Below, in pieces: positions 1-8,808 of a stretch of 64,000 nt of DNA (position 1 is the stretch's first letter; each line of letters opens with the position of its first letter). The position numbers and the translations under genes are program-made. Source of the stretch: Gracilibacillus dipsosauri (lineage in GTDB: Bacteria; Bacillota; Bacilli; Bacillales; Amphibacillaceae); the NCBI RefSeq assembly GCF_003176895.1, contig NZ_QGTD01000020.1, positions 62,001 through 126,000 of the forward strand. Reading direction: 5' to 3'. The notes beneath the pieces are model-generated. The model had not been told where the DNA came from and made no database searches. It saw nothing but the letters and a program-made list of their open reading frames with translations.

Positions 1-572
1 TGCTGAGAAGAGTTAGTAGAAATCTGTTGTTTACTCTTACTGTCACTTGAAGCTTGCTTTTGCTTCTCCGCTTTTAAAGCATCGGATAAATGTTCTACGT
101 CCTCAGGACGAATTCTACCTAATGGATCTGTTGGTACGACATCATTTAAATCAATACCTAATTCACGTGCTCTCTTTCTCGTAGCAGGGGAAGCGACAAC
201 CTTTTGCTCTTTACCAGACTTTTTCGGCTCTGGTGTAGAGGCTTCGTTATTATCTGTGGCCTGCTTCTCTTCCTTAGAAGGGGCAGTAGCTTCAGAGTCC
301 TCTGACTTCGATTCCTCTTTTGTATCTACTGCTTCACCATTTTCATCTATTTTGGCAATAACTTCTCCTACTTCCACATCATCGCCAGCATTTTTTACAA
401 ATTCTTTTAAGACACCAGCATATTCTGCGTTAACCTCAACATTTACTTTATCTGTTTCTAATTCACAAATTGGGTCGCCTTTTTCTACCGCATCCCCCTC
501 ACTCACTAACCATTCCGCAATTGTACCTTCTGTAATAGATTCTGCTAATTCTGGGACTTTAATTTCTTTCAT
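1..572 (-). CDS. odhB: Dihydrolipoyl succinyltransferase E2 of 2-oxoglutarate dehydrogenase (partial, C-terminus outside window)
   Basis: E2 core of the 2-oxoglutarate dehydrogenase complex, which transfers succinyl groups from the E1 ThDP adduct to CoA. The visible 190 codons show a lipoyl domain at residues 1-77 with the ETDKV lipoyl-lysine motif (Lys42), an acidic and Ala/Pro/Ser-rich linker, and a peripheral subunit-binding domain near 120-155 ([11 protein letters not shown] and DPLGRI motifs). The catalytic domain lies off the left edge. The ATG shares one base with the odhA stop codon (TAATG) and has a GGAGG Shine-Dalgarno sequence, so translation is coupled to odhA. A pyruvate dehydrogenase or branched-chain E2 is unlikely because the gene follows odhA. 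Confidence 0.95.
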   Translation of the reverse strand, partial: MKEIKVPELAESITEGTIAEWLVSEGDAVEKGDPICELETDKVNVEVNAEYAGVLKEFVKNAGDDVEVGEVIAKIDENGEAVDTKEESKSEDSEATAPSKEEKQATDNNEASTPEPKKSGKEQKVVASPATRKRARELGIDLNDVVPTDPLGRIRPEDVEHLSDALKAEKQKQASSDSKSKQQISTNSSQ

Positions 573-3427
573 TAGTTTTTTCCTCCTTCAGAAAGCTCTA
601 ATGCTCTTTTTACTAGGCTTCGTTGTTCTGCTTTATGGATATGTGGGTCACCTACGGATGGCGATGAGCGTTGACATCTACCAACATAATGTAAATCAAT
701 TTTCTTTTCTTCGAGCATTTTAAATAGTAGCTCTTTCACAAAATTCCAGCAACCCATGTTTCGAGGTTCTTCCTGAACCCACACTACTTCTGTTAGATTT
801 GGACAACCTTCAATCACTTCTCGAATTTGTTGTTCAGGGAATGGGTAGATTTGCTCTAAGCGTAGAACATGAACATCTTCATACGCTGCTTGATTATCAC
901 TCATTTTGTCTTCAATATCTACCATTACTTTTCCTGTTCCGATTAGTAATCTTTTTGCTTTTTTAGAAGTCCATTCTAAACCTGGTTGCTGCATTAATGG
1001 TTGGAATTTACCATTCGTGAATTTATCAAGTGTGGAAACTACACGAGAGCTTCTTAATAGACTCTTCGGTGTCATGACAATTAATGGTCTAGCAGCTTCA
1101 CTATCCACTAATGCCGCTTGTCGACGTAATAGGTGGAAGAATTGCGCACTTGATGTAACATTTGCTACTATCCAGTTATTTTCAGCTGCCATTGTTAAAA
1201 ATCTTTCCACCCTACCGCTGGAATGTTCAGGCCCTTGCCCCTCATAACCATGTGGCAATAGAATGACCATATTAGATCGCTCATCCCATTTAGCACGTGA
1301 AGAAGAAATAAATTGATCAAAAATAACTTGTGCTGCATTGGCAAAATCACCAAATTGAGCTTCCCATATTACTAGTGTCTTTGGTGCTTTCACACTATAG
1401 CCATACTCAAAGCCGAGTACAGCTGCTTCTGATAAAGGGCTATTATGAACATCGAATGTTGCCTTTGCTTCATCCAAACCATGAAGTGGACAATACGTGT
1501 CATTTGTCTCTATATCATGTAATACTAAATGACGATGTGCAAAGGTTCCTCGCTCAGAATCTTGACCAGATAAACGAATTGGAATACCATCTTGCAAAAT
1601 GGATGCATAAGCTAAAGCTTCTCCAACAGCCCAATCTGCTTTTTCCTCATTAGCGAAAGTATTATGACGTTTTTGAAGAATCTTTTCTAACTTTTTAAAT
1701 GCCTGAAATCCTTCAGGACGCTTCAATATTCCTTCATTAAGTGATAATAGTAATTCCTTTGGAACAGCTGTTTCAATATCATTCAAGCTTGTTTGTAAGG
1801 CTTTAGGTACAGGTAATGCCTCCGGATTCTCGTTCGTGCTCTCCGTCATTTCATCATAAATACCTTGAAGTTTATTGAAAACGGCTTCCTTCATTTCTTC
1901 AAAAGCGTTTTCTTGAATAATGCCTTGGTCCTGAAGGTTCTTCGCATACACAGTTGCACAAGTGTCGTGCTGATCTATACTTTTGTACAATTTAGGTTGG
2001 GTTGCTCTTGGTTCATCCATTTCGTTATGACCATATCTGCGATAACCAACTAGATCAATTAAGACATCTTTCTGAAACTTTTTACGATAGTCATAGGCAA
2101 GCTTTGCTGCCGAAATACAAGCCTCTGGATCATCTGCATTAACATGAATGATCGGTACCTCGAACCCTTTCGCTAGATCACTAGCATAGCGGGTGGACCT
2201 TCCTTGTTCCTGTCCTGTTGTAAAACCAACTAGATTGTTGGCAATAATATGCATAGTTCCACCGGTTTTGTATCCTGGTAATGCACTAAGGTTGAAAGTT
2301 TCAGCGACAACACCTTCTCCAATAAATGCAGCATCCCCATGGATTAAAATACTAAATGCTCTTTCAAAATTTTGTTCAGTTCTTCCCTTTTGAAATCGAA
2401 AATCCTGTGCTGCTCGTGTAAATCCTTCTACAACCGGGTTAACAAACTCTAAGTGTGAAGGGTTATGAGCAAGTGTAATTTTTGTTGGGGAAGGTTTCTC
2501 TTCTCCTAATTGGCGCTTTGCTCCAAAGTGATATTTCACATCACCAGTCCATCCATAAGTAATGGCTCTTGAGCCTGGCGATGATGGAACTAATTCCTTA
2601 TCAGCTGATGGATGAAATTCAGAGAATAGTTTATCAAATGGCTTACCTAATATATGAGTTAATACACTTAACCTACCTCTGTGAGCCATTCCCATTAGAA
2701 TCTCTTCTGTTTCATCATAGAAGGATTTCTGTACGATATGGTCTAAGATCGGAACCATCATCTCTAATCCTTCAATAGAAAATCGCTTTTGTGCAACAAA
2801 CGTTTTAGCTAAGAAGTTCTCAAATCCTTCTACATCTACTATTTTACCTAGTAACTGCCTTTTTTCGTCATCACTTAATGTAAAACGATAATTCCCTGAT
2901 TCAATATTATCTTGGAACCAGTAGCGTTCGTCATCATTGTTTACATGATCGTACTCAAAAGAAATTGATCCAGCATATTGTGCCATGAGATATTCTACTA
3001 CATCATTTGCAGTCGTTACTCCGACCATGTTTTTGTCCCAAACCCAATCCGCGGGAATCGCTTCCAAAATCTCTTTTGAGAGATGATAATGTTCCGGGTT
3101 TACTAATGTAGTGTCACTTGTCTTCCCTGAACCAACTGGATAAATATTCGCTTTCAAGTGTCCATAACGCCTAATAGCCTCAACAAGCTTGATTGCTGAG
3201 GTTAACTGTTTTGCATTAAATTGAGACGGCAAGCTACTCCCCTTAACGACCTCTGCTGTTCCATTGCCCGTTTCTTTAGGAGCTCCATATTGTGCAAACA
3301 TTTCTTGAAGCGTTGCATCAACAGAGTCCCTGTCTTGTAAATAAAGCTCATACTGTTCCTCAAGGTATCCCATATTGGGACCGTAAAATTTTTTCCAGAA
3401 TCTCTCACTGGATTCCTGCTGTGTCAC
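572..3427 (-). CDS. odhA: 2-oxoglutarate dehydrogenase E1 component
   Basis: ThDP-dependent E1 enzyme that decarboxylates 2-oxoglutarate in the TCA cycle and succinylates the lipoyl arm of OdhB. It is 951 residues, the usual length for Bacillus OdhA. Visible motifs are GMAHRGRL at 246-253, HGDAAF at 364-369 leading into the ThDP/Mg-binding segment ending in IANN, and a C-terminal transketolase-like half with an EAQFGDF motif. The start is GTG with a GGGGG/AGGA purine tract upstream. It is the first gene of the odhAB operon, with a good sigma-A-type promoter and a perfect 18-bp palindrome just upstream. Confidence 0.97.
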   Translation of the reverse strand: MTQQESSERFWKKFYGPNMGYLEEQYELYLQDRDSVDATLQEMFAQYGAPKETGNGTAEVVKGSSLPSQFNAKQLTSAIKLVEAIRRYGHLKANIYPVGSGKTSDTTLVNPEHYHLSKEILEAIPADWVWDKNMVGVTTANDVVEYLMAQYAGSISFEYDHVNNDDERYWFQDNIESGNYRFTLSDDEKRQLLGKIVDVEGFENFLAKTFVAQKRFSIEGLEMMVPILDHIVQKSFYDETEEILMGMAHRGRLSVLTHILGKPFDKLFSEFHPSADKELVPSSPGSRAITYGWTGDVKYHFGAKRQLGEEKPSPTKITLAHNPSHLEFVNPVVEGFTRAAQDFRFQKGRTEQNFERAFSILIHGDAAFIGEGVVAETFNLSALPGYKTGGTMHIIANNLVGFTTGQEQGRSTRYASDLAKGFEVPIIHVNADDPEACISAAKLAYDYRKKFQKDVLIDLVGYRRYGHNEMDEPRATQPKLYKSIDQHDTCATVYAKNLQDQGIIQENAFEEMKEAVFNKLQGIYDEMTESTNENPEALPVPKALQTSLNDIETAVPKELLLSLNEGILKRPEGFQAFKKLEKILQKRHNTFANEEKADWAVGEALAYASILQDGIPIRLSGQDSERGTFAHRHLVLHDIETNDTYCPLHGLDEAKATFDVHNSPLSEAAVLGFEYGYSVKAPKTLVIWEAQFGDFANAAQVIFDQFISSSRAKWDERSNMVILLPHGYEGQGPEHSSGRVERFLTMAAENNWIVANVTSSAQFFHLLRRQAALVDSEAARPLIVMTPKSLLRSSRVVSTLDKFTNGKFQPLMQQPGLEWTSKKAKRLLIGTGKVMVDIEDKMSDNQAAYEDVHVLRLEQIYPFPEQQIREVIEGCPNLTEVVWVQEEPRNMGCWNFVKELLFKMLEEKKIDLHYVGRCQRSSPSVGDPHIHKAEQRSLVKRALELSEGGKN

Positions 3428-3486
3428 GTCCTATACCCCCATTAGTAGTACTTTCTACTGCTTTACTTAACTCCCATCCAAATAAA

Positions 3487-3539
3487 GTAATGATTAATCA
3501 TTACATCCATAATATAACCTATTTTACTATGGGAAACAA
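3487..3539 (-). promoter_or_regulatory. odhA promoter and palindromic operator candidate
   Basis: On the minus strand a TTGTTT box (3534-3539) and a TATATT box (3511-3516) are separated by 17 bp, a sigma-A-type arrangement. Positions 3487-3504 form a perfect 18-bp palindrome, GTAATGATT/AATCATTAC, starting about 6 bp after the -10 box, so over the transcription start. This position suits a repressor site. The cognate protein is unknown. Confidence 0.55.
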
Positions 3540-3841
3540 CATAAAACTATAGATTATTTAAATTCTTTTTGTGTTTATTTGAAAATCTTGAAATATAGTC
3601 GTTACATTACTTAGAAAGGTGTATTTTCCTTACTAAATAATAAGTTGTCCCCTTTGACTTTAATTACTAGTGATAGCCTCGTTTATTTCATATTTCGCAC
3701 TTATCTGTCGAGTTTGTTTATTACAAAAATTTCAAATTCCTAAACACACCAAAAAATTAGATGTCCTATTAATTTTGCTCAAACTAATAGAACATCGATA
3801 TACTAATCACTATTTCAACCTTCTCCTGAAGATAATGGCCT
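3540..3841. other. Intergenic stretch between odhA promoter and nagP
   Basis: AT-rich sequence with no supported coding region. The only structure seen is the terminator hairpin of nagP at 3751-3795. The rest shows no clear repeat, operator or small gene. Confidence 0.5.
3751..3795 (-). terminator. Probable terminator of nagP
   Basis: On the minus strand an 11-bp stem (3785-3795 pairing with 3761-3771, one G-U pair) is followed by CTAATTTTTT. It lies about 50 bases after the nagP stop codon, in the right orientation for an intrinsic terminator. Confidence 0.65.
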
Positions 3842-5293
3842 CTATTCTCTCATTTTCTTTATTTCATCAGCAACAAATTGTACTTGTGTACCAACAATAA
3901 CTTGAATACTATTTTTTCCTACAATATTGATTCCTGGTATACCGGTATTTTTAATTCGCTGCTGGTCTACTTTATCCATATCCTTTACCTCTAACCTTAA
4001 CCTTGTCACACAATTATCTACAGATAAGACATTTTCATCACCACCAAGTCCAGCATAAATCTCCTCAGCCATTTCAGCGATTTTATCTCCTGAGGTTGTT
4101 GAAGCTGTTGAAGATTCTTCCATGTCTTCATCCTCTTCTCGTCCAGGTGTTTTAAAATTAAATTTTAAAATTAAAACCCTAAATAAAACATAATAAATGA
4201 TCGCAAATACCATACCTTGAACCAATAGCATAAATGGCTGATTGGCTAAGGGAAGTCTTGAACTTAATACAAAATCAATAAAACCTGCACTAAAACCAAA
4301 GCCTGCTGTCCAATCAAACATAGCAGCAATACCTAACGAAAGACCAGTTAAAACTGCATGAACAACATATAGTGCTGGCGCTAAAAACATAAACGAAAAT
4401 TCAAGCGGCTCTGTTACACCGGTAAAAAAAGAAGCAAATGCTGCTGCTAATAATAAGGCTGCAGCCATTTTCTTTCTTTTCGTTTTTGCCGTATGATACA
4501 TGGCTAAGGCAGCAGCTGGTAATCCAAACATCATAACAGGGAAAAAGCCTGCTTGATACATACCAGTTACACCTTTTTCACCTTGACCAGACCAGAAATT
4601 AGCAATATCATTAATCCCTGCAACATCAAACCAAAAAACAGAGTTCAACGCGTGATGCAATCCAGTGGGAATTAGTAACCGATTGAAAAATCCATATAGA
4701 CCTGCACCAATTGCATCTAAATCAATAATGGCCTTACCAAAAGAAACAAGTCCAGAATAAATGAATGGCCAAATAAAGAATAAAATTGCAGATGCCAACA
4801 ACATTGTAACCGCCGACATAATAGGCACAAGTCGTTTACCACTAAAGAATGCTAGTGCATCTGGTAACTTTATATGACTAAAACGATTGTACATAATGGA
4901 AGCTACTATCCCAGATAATATTCCAATGAATTGATTTCCAATACTATCAAATGCAGCATTAACATCTTCCACATCTACTCCTTGTAATAGAGCAACCGTT
5001 TCTGTTGATAATAAGGTGGTCACGACAAGATAGGCAACTAATCCACTTAACGCAGCAGATCCATCTTTATCCTTTGACATACCAAAAGCAACACCTACAG
5101 CAAACAAAATAGACATACTAGGTCCTGAAACAATCGATTCACCCGCCTTAATTAAAAATGCGGCAACCGCACTTGCTTCTCCCCATCCTTCTGGATCTAT
5201 CCAGTATCCAAGTCCCATTAAAATTGCCGCTGCAGGTAAAACCGCTACTGGCAACATTAAGGAACGACCAATATTTTGAAGATATTTCATCAT
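3842..5293 (-). CDS. nagP: PTS N-acetylglucosamine-type transporter EIICB
   Basis: Membrane permease of the phosphotransferase system that imports and phosphorylates a sugar, most likely GlcNAc. The EIIC domain (about 1-385) has roughly ten hydrophobic segments and the family motif GVTEPLEFSF. A C-terminal EIIB domain carries the phosphorylated Cys428 in DNCVTRLR. No EIIA domain is present, so EIIA must come from another protein, as for B. subtilis NagP. The ATG follows GGGAGG. It diverges from nagA, and a NagR-type operator overlaps its likely promoter. Order C-B, not B-C, argues against a MurP-type MurNAc permease, although murQ is close by. Confidence 0.88.
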   Translation of the reverse strand: MMKYLQNIGRSLMLPVAVLPAAAILMGLGYWIDPEGWGEASAVAAFLIKAGESIVSGPSMSILFAVGVAFGMSKDKDGSAALSGLVAYLVVTTLLSTETVALLQGVDVEDVNAAFDSIGNQFIGILSGIVASIMYNRFSHIKLPDALAFFSGKRLVPIMSAVTMLLASAILFFIWPFIYSGLVSFGKAIIDLDAIGAGLYGFFNRLLIPTGLHHALNSVFWFDVAGINDIANFWSGQGEKGVTGMYQAGFFPVMMFGLPAAALAMYHTAKTKRKKMAAALLLAAAFASFFTGVTEPLEFSFMFLAPALYVVHAVLTGLSLGIAAMFDWTAGFGFSAGFIDFVLSSRLPLANQPFMLLVQGMVFAIIYYVLFRVLILKFNFKTPGREEDEDMEESSTASTTSGDKIAEMAEEIYAGLGGDENVLSVDNCVTRLRLEVKDMDKVDQQRIKNTGIPGINIVGKNSIQVIVGTQVQFVADEIKKMRE

Positions 5294-5537
5294 AACATTC
5301 TTCCTCCCTTTTATTGTTAATTATCTGACAGAATTAAGACACCTATTTACCGTTATATTATTGAATGAAACAATTAATATTCATCTTAAATCATTTAATT
5401 AATTTTGTATCAATAACACTTACTACAACTAAATTAATCCCTTTTATATTTTCCCATGGTTCATATTTTAAGATTTCATTGGCTCCACTCCTTAGCATTT
5501 TCTCTTTTTTATTTCCAACAATCCAACCATAATGTAC

Positions 5538-5580
5538 AGTTGTCTATACATATATTAACTTCATTTAAATTTTACGTCAA
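5538..5580 (-). promoter_or_regulatory. nagP promoter with NagR (dre) operator
   Basis: On the minus strand TTGACG (5575-5580), a 17-bp spacer and TAATAT (5552-5557) form a promoter. The 15-mer at 5538-5552, TATGTATAGACAACT on the minus strand, overlaps the region just after the -10 box. The core TATAGACAACT resembles the dre sites bound by GntR/HutC regulators of the NagR/YvoA group. An identical copy precedes nagA. Confidence 0.75.
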
Positions 5581-5682
5581 TATGCTTTCTTCCTTCCATT
5601 TAATTTAGTGAAAATAAAGCGTGAACAGTTAACAATACTACATTTGTTAAGAATAGTGTTTCATTTTAATAACACCTGTATT

Positions 5683-5697
5683 TATGTATAGACAACT
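5683..5697 (+). promoter_or_regulatory. NagR (dre) operator upstream of nagA
   Basis: TATGTATAGACAACT at this position is base-for-base identical, in opposite orientation, to the operator in front of nagP 130 bp away. It sits downstream of a possible TTGTTA(5644-5649)-17-TAATAA(5667-5672) promoter, close to the expected transcription start, so NagR binding would block nagA. The site is 58 bp before the nagA start. Confidence 0.75.
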
Positions 5698-5755
5698 ATA
5701 TCTTAAATTGGTATGCTTACTATTGAATCTAAAACGTCGAATGAGGTGTGTAGTG

Positions 5756-6934
5756 ATGAGTCAAAAATTATTGATAAAGAATGTTACGATATATACAGAT
5801 ACTACTATTATTGACTCTGGTTTTATCAAAATAGAAAATACAAAAATAACTGAAATTGGGACTTTAGCTGAATTGAGAATTCCAGATGGTTTTGAAATAA
5901 TGGATTTGTCAGGAAAAACGATAAAGGCCATTCCTGGTTTCATTGATGTTCATATTCATGGAGCAGATGGAGCGGATGTGATGGATGGAACTTCTGAAGC
6001 CCTTCATAAAATGGCAATAGCTTTGCCGAAAGAAGGTACCACTAGTTTTTTGGCAACAACAATGACGCAAAGTAATACATCGATAGAAAAGGCATTATCT
6101 AATACTGTTAATTATATGAGCGACCAACCAGCTACACAGGCTGAAATAATAGGAATTCATTTAGAGGGACCATTTATCAATGAAACCCGTAAAGGCGCAC
6201 AGCCGGCTGAACATATTCAAAAACCTAATCTGGAACTATTCAAAAAGTGGAACGAATTAGCAGAAGGAAAGATTAGATTAGTTACATTAGCCCCTGAAAT
6301 AGACGGAAGTAGCGAACTGATTGAATACTTTAAAAATAATAGAATTATTGCTTCAGCTGGGCACACTGATGCAAGCTCCGAACAGATCAACCGTGCAATA
6401 AAACACGGACTATCTCATATTACTCATCTGTACAACCAAATGAGAGGCTTTCACCATAGAGAACCTGGGGTAGTTGGTGCCGCATGGAACAATGATTCCT
6501 TAATGGTTGAAATTATTGCAGATGGTGTTCATTCCACAAAAGAAGCCGTTCAAATCGCCTATCAACAAAAACAGGAAAACAAGCTTATACTTATTACCGA
6601 TTCGATGCGAGCGAAATGCTTAAAGGACGGTGTTTATGATTTAGGCGGACAAGAGGTAACCGTTAAAAATCAAGAAGCAACCTTAAAAGATGGTACCCTT
6701 GCTGGAAGCACCTTAAAGCTAGGAGATGGATTTAAAAACATCATCCAATTTACAGATTGCTCTATCGAGGCTGCTATTTGTATGTCCTCGCAAAATGCAG
6801 CAAAGGAATTAGGTATTTATGAGAAAAAAGGGAGCATTACGGTTGGGAAAGACGCTGATATTGTCTTGTTGAACGAAGACAATGATGTCATTACGACCAT
6901 ATGCCGTGGAAATATTGCTTACAGTAATGAGTAA
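5756..6934 (+). CDS. nagA: N-acetylglucosamine-6-phosphate deacetylase
   Basis: Cytosolic amidohydrolase that turns GlcNAc-6-P into GlcN-6-P and acetate. It has the metal-binding HIHG motif after IDV, the HLEGPF motif, SAGHTDA, a HLYN segment and the catalytic ITDSM aspartate. The start at 5756 is chosen because GAGGTG lies 7 bp before this ATG; a longer frame from 5684 would begin inside the NagR operator. The product is 392 residues, normal for the family. nagR and murQ follow. nagB, which usually comes next in Bacillus, is missing here. Confidence 0.93.
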   Translation: MSQKLLIKNVTIYTDTTIIDSGFIKIENTKITEIGTLAELRIPDGFEIMDLSGKTIKAIPGFIDVHIHGADGADVMDGTSEALHKMAIALPKEGTTSFLATTMTQSNTSIEKALSNTVNYMSDQPATQAEIIGIHLEGPFINETRKGAQPAEHIQKPNLELFKKWNELAEGKIRLVTLAPEIDGSSELIEYFKNNRIIASAGHTDASSEQINRAIKHGLSHITHLYNQMRGFHHREPGVVGAAWNNDSLMVEIIADGVHSTKEAVQIAYQQKQENKLILITDSMRAKCLKDGVYDLGGQEVTVKNQEATLKDGTLAGSTLKLGDGFKNIIQFTDCSIEAAICMSSQNAAKELGIYEKKGSITVGKDADIVLLNEDNDVITTICRGNIAYSNE

Positions 6935-7036
6935 GATAGTCTAGAATGATAAGTAAAATGGATATTTCAAAAATCAATAGTGCTATAATAAGATTACTTA
7001 AGACATGAATGTTAGCTGGAAGGAGTTATTTACTTT

Positions 7037-7759
7037 ATGATTGATAAACATTCGCCAATCCCAATCTATCATCAATTAGAGGAACAAATCAAAACGAAAA
7101 TTGAAAGTGGTGAGTATAAGGCTGGTGATTCATTGCCTTCTGAAAGAGAGTATGCAGAGCAACTTGGCATCAGTCGAATGACAGTAAGGCAGGCCATTAC
7201 AAACCTTGCGAATAAACATTATCTATACCGAATAAAAGGAAAAGGAACGTTTATTGCAGAGCAAAAGCTTGAACAAAACTTAAATGGATTAACAAGCTTT
7301 ACAGAGGATATGAAGGCACGTGGTATGAAACCTAGTAATAAGTTAATTAATTTTGAAATTATACCTGCAAACGAGGGATTAGCAGAACAGCTCCATATTC
7401 CTGTTTATACACCTGTTTACGAAATTAAACGTATTCGCCTTGCAGAGGACGAACCAATGGCGCTAGAAAGAACGTATATTTCTGCTAACTTGATCAAGGG
7501 CTTAACTGACGAAATTGCACAAAGCTCTTTATATTATTACATTGAAGACAAATTGGGATTAAGGATAGGAAAAGCAAGCCAAATATTTGAAGCAACACTT
7601 GCTAATGAAGAAGAAATTCAATATTTAAAGATTGAAGAAAATTCACCAGTGCTTTTTATGAAAAGAGTAACTCAATTAGCTGATGGAACCACCTTTGAAG
7701 TTGTAAAATCTTCTTACCGTGCAGATCGGTATAAATTCATGCTAGATTTAGAACGTTGA
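7037..7759 (+). CDS. nagR: GntR/HutC-family repressor of amino-sugar genes (NagR/YvoA-like)
   Basis: Transcription repressor of GlcNAc utilisation; the family releases DNA on binding GlcN-6-P or GlcNAc-6-P. An N-terminal winged-helix GntR domain (about 1-75; PIYHQLEEQI, PSEREYAEQLGISRMTVRQA) is followed by a UTRA effector domain (about 90-235). It has 240 residues and GGAAGGAG before the ATG. It lies between nagA and murQ and is the obvious ligand for the two identical dre-type sites in the nagP-nagA intergenic region, giving local autoregulation of the cluster. Confidence 0.9.
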   Translation: MIDKHSPIPIYHQLEEQIKTKIESGEYKAGDSLPSEREYAEQLGISRMTVRQAITNLANKHYLYRIKGKGTFIAEQKLEQNLNGLTSFTEDMKARGMKPSNKLINFEIIPANEGLAEQLHIPVYTPVYEIKRIRLAEDEPMALERTYISANLIKGLTDEIAQSSLYYYIEDKLGLRIGKASQIFEATLANEEEIQYLKIEENSPVLFMKRVTQLADGTTFEVVKSSYRADRYKFMLDLER

Positions 7760-7775
7760 GAAAGGAAGACTATTA

Positions 7776-8675
7776 ATGGAAACTCCTGTAACAGAATCTG
7801 TTAATAACAACTCTCTTACTATTGACGAGATGAGTTCATTGGATATTGTTAATTTAATGCACCAAGAGGATCAAACTATTCAAAAAGCAATACAAGATAA
7901 CATAGAAAAAATTGCAGAAGCAATCGACCTAATCGTAAACAAGTGGAAGATTGGGGGAAGAGTATTTATCGTTGGTGCTGGCACGAGTGGTAGAATCGGT
8001 ATTTTAGATTCCGTGGAACTCCCCCCTACATTCTCTATTAATCCTGAACGCTGGAAAGGCATAATTGCGGGTGGAAAAGAAGCTATGTGGGAACCACTTG
8101 AACAGCATGAGGATGATCAAAATAATGTTATCCAAGAATTGCAACACGATTCTTTCTGTGAAAAAGACGTTCTCATAGCCATAAGTGCTAGTGGCTCCAC
8201 GCCATTTTCTGTTGCAGCTCTTCGTTATGCAAACCAAGTAAAGGCAACCACTATATCCATCAGCTGTAATCAACAATCGATCTCCTCAATAATGAGTGAT
8301 ATTGCGATTGAATTAGTAGTTGGTCCTGAGATTATTCGTGGATCAACAAGATTAAAGGCAGGTACTGCACAAAAAATAGCTATAAATATGATCTCAACTG
8401 TCACCATGGTAAGATTAGGGAAGGTCTATCAAAATGAGATGATTGATATGATGCTGATTAATAAGAAACTGGTTAAAAGAGGAAATGAGATGCTTAAGGA
8501 ATTAACCGGCATTAGTGATCAACAAGCAGAAAATTTGATGAAAGAAACGAATAATCAATTAAAAAATGCTGTTTTTATGGCAATTACAAATAGCAGTTTA
8601 CAAGAGTCCGAAATGTATCTTCATAAAGCGGAAGGACATTTAAAGCAAGCGATTAAGAGTTATCTGAATGACTAA
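7776..8675 (+). CDS. murQ: N-acetylmuramic acid 6-phosphate etherase
   Basis: Cleaves the D-lactyl ether of MurNAc-6-P to give GlcNAc-6-P, the substrate of NagA, in peptidoglycan recycling. It is a 299-residue SIS-domain protein with GAGTSGRIG near 67-75, a probable catalytic Glu81 in ELPPTF, SASGSTPF, and the family signature GSTRLKAGTAQK. A small helical C-terminal domain follows. It starts 16 bp after the nagR stop and ends at a terminator, so it is the last gene of nagA-nagR-murQ. No MurNAc-specific permease is visible in this window. Confidence 0.93.
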   Translation: METPVTESVNNNSLTIDEMSSLDIVNLMHQEDQTIQKAIQDNIEKIAEAIDLIVNKWKIGGRVFIVGAGTSGRIGILDSVELPPTFSINPERWKGIIAGGKEAMWEPLEQHEDDQNNVIQELQHDSFCEKDVLIAISASGSTPFSVAALRYANQVKATTISISCNQQSISSIMSDIAIELVVGPEIIRGSTRLKAGTAQKIAINMISTVTMVRLGKVYQNEMIDMMLINKKLVKRGNEMLKELTGISDQQAENLMKETNNQLKNAVFMAITNSSLQESEMYLHKAEGHLKQAIKSYLND

Positions 8676-8686
8676 GTGTTTATTGG

Positions 8687-8703
8687 AAGGAAAATTCCTT
8701 TTT
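8687..8703 (+). terminator. Terminator of nagA-nagR-murQ
   Basis: AAGGAA-AA-TTCCTT forms a short stem followed by TTT, 11 bases after the murQ stop codon. The stem is weak, so termination may be partial. Confidence 0.5.
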
Positions 8704-8764
8704 AGTAAATTCACTGCTTTCCTATCAAATATGAATACTATTTTCTAATCATAAAACAACTAAT

Positions 8765-8790
8765 ACCCGAACTTGAAAGAAAGTCCGGGT
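8765..8790 (-). terminator. Terminator of prkA
   Basis: Minus-strand ACCCGGACTT and AAGTTCGGGT pair over 10 bp (one G-U) around a 6-base loop, 18 bases after the prkA stop, followed by a T-rich tail. The G-U pair would be a C-A mismatch on the plus strand, so the hairpin belongs to the prkA transcript. Confidence 0.6.
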
Positions 8791-8808
8791 AAAGTTGCTA
8801 TAACTTTG

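Noticed and set aside
256-723. Plus-strand frame over odhB and odhA (155 codons)
   Set aside because: Antisense shadow of two clear genes; Ser/Thr-rich composition reflects the reverse complement of the E2 linker.
3842-5293. MurP-type MurNAc permease
   Set aside because: Domain order is EIIC then EIIB and the motifs are of the glucose/GlcNAc class; MurP carries EIIB first.
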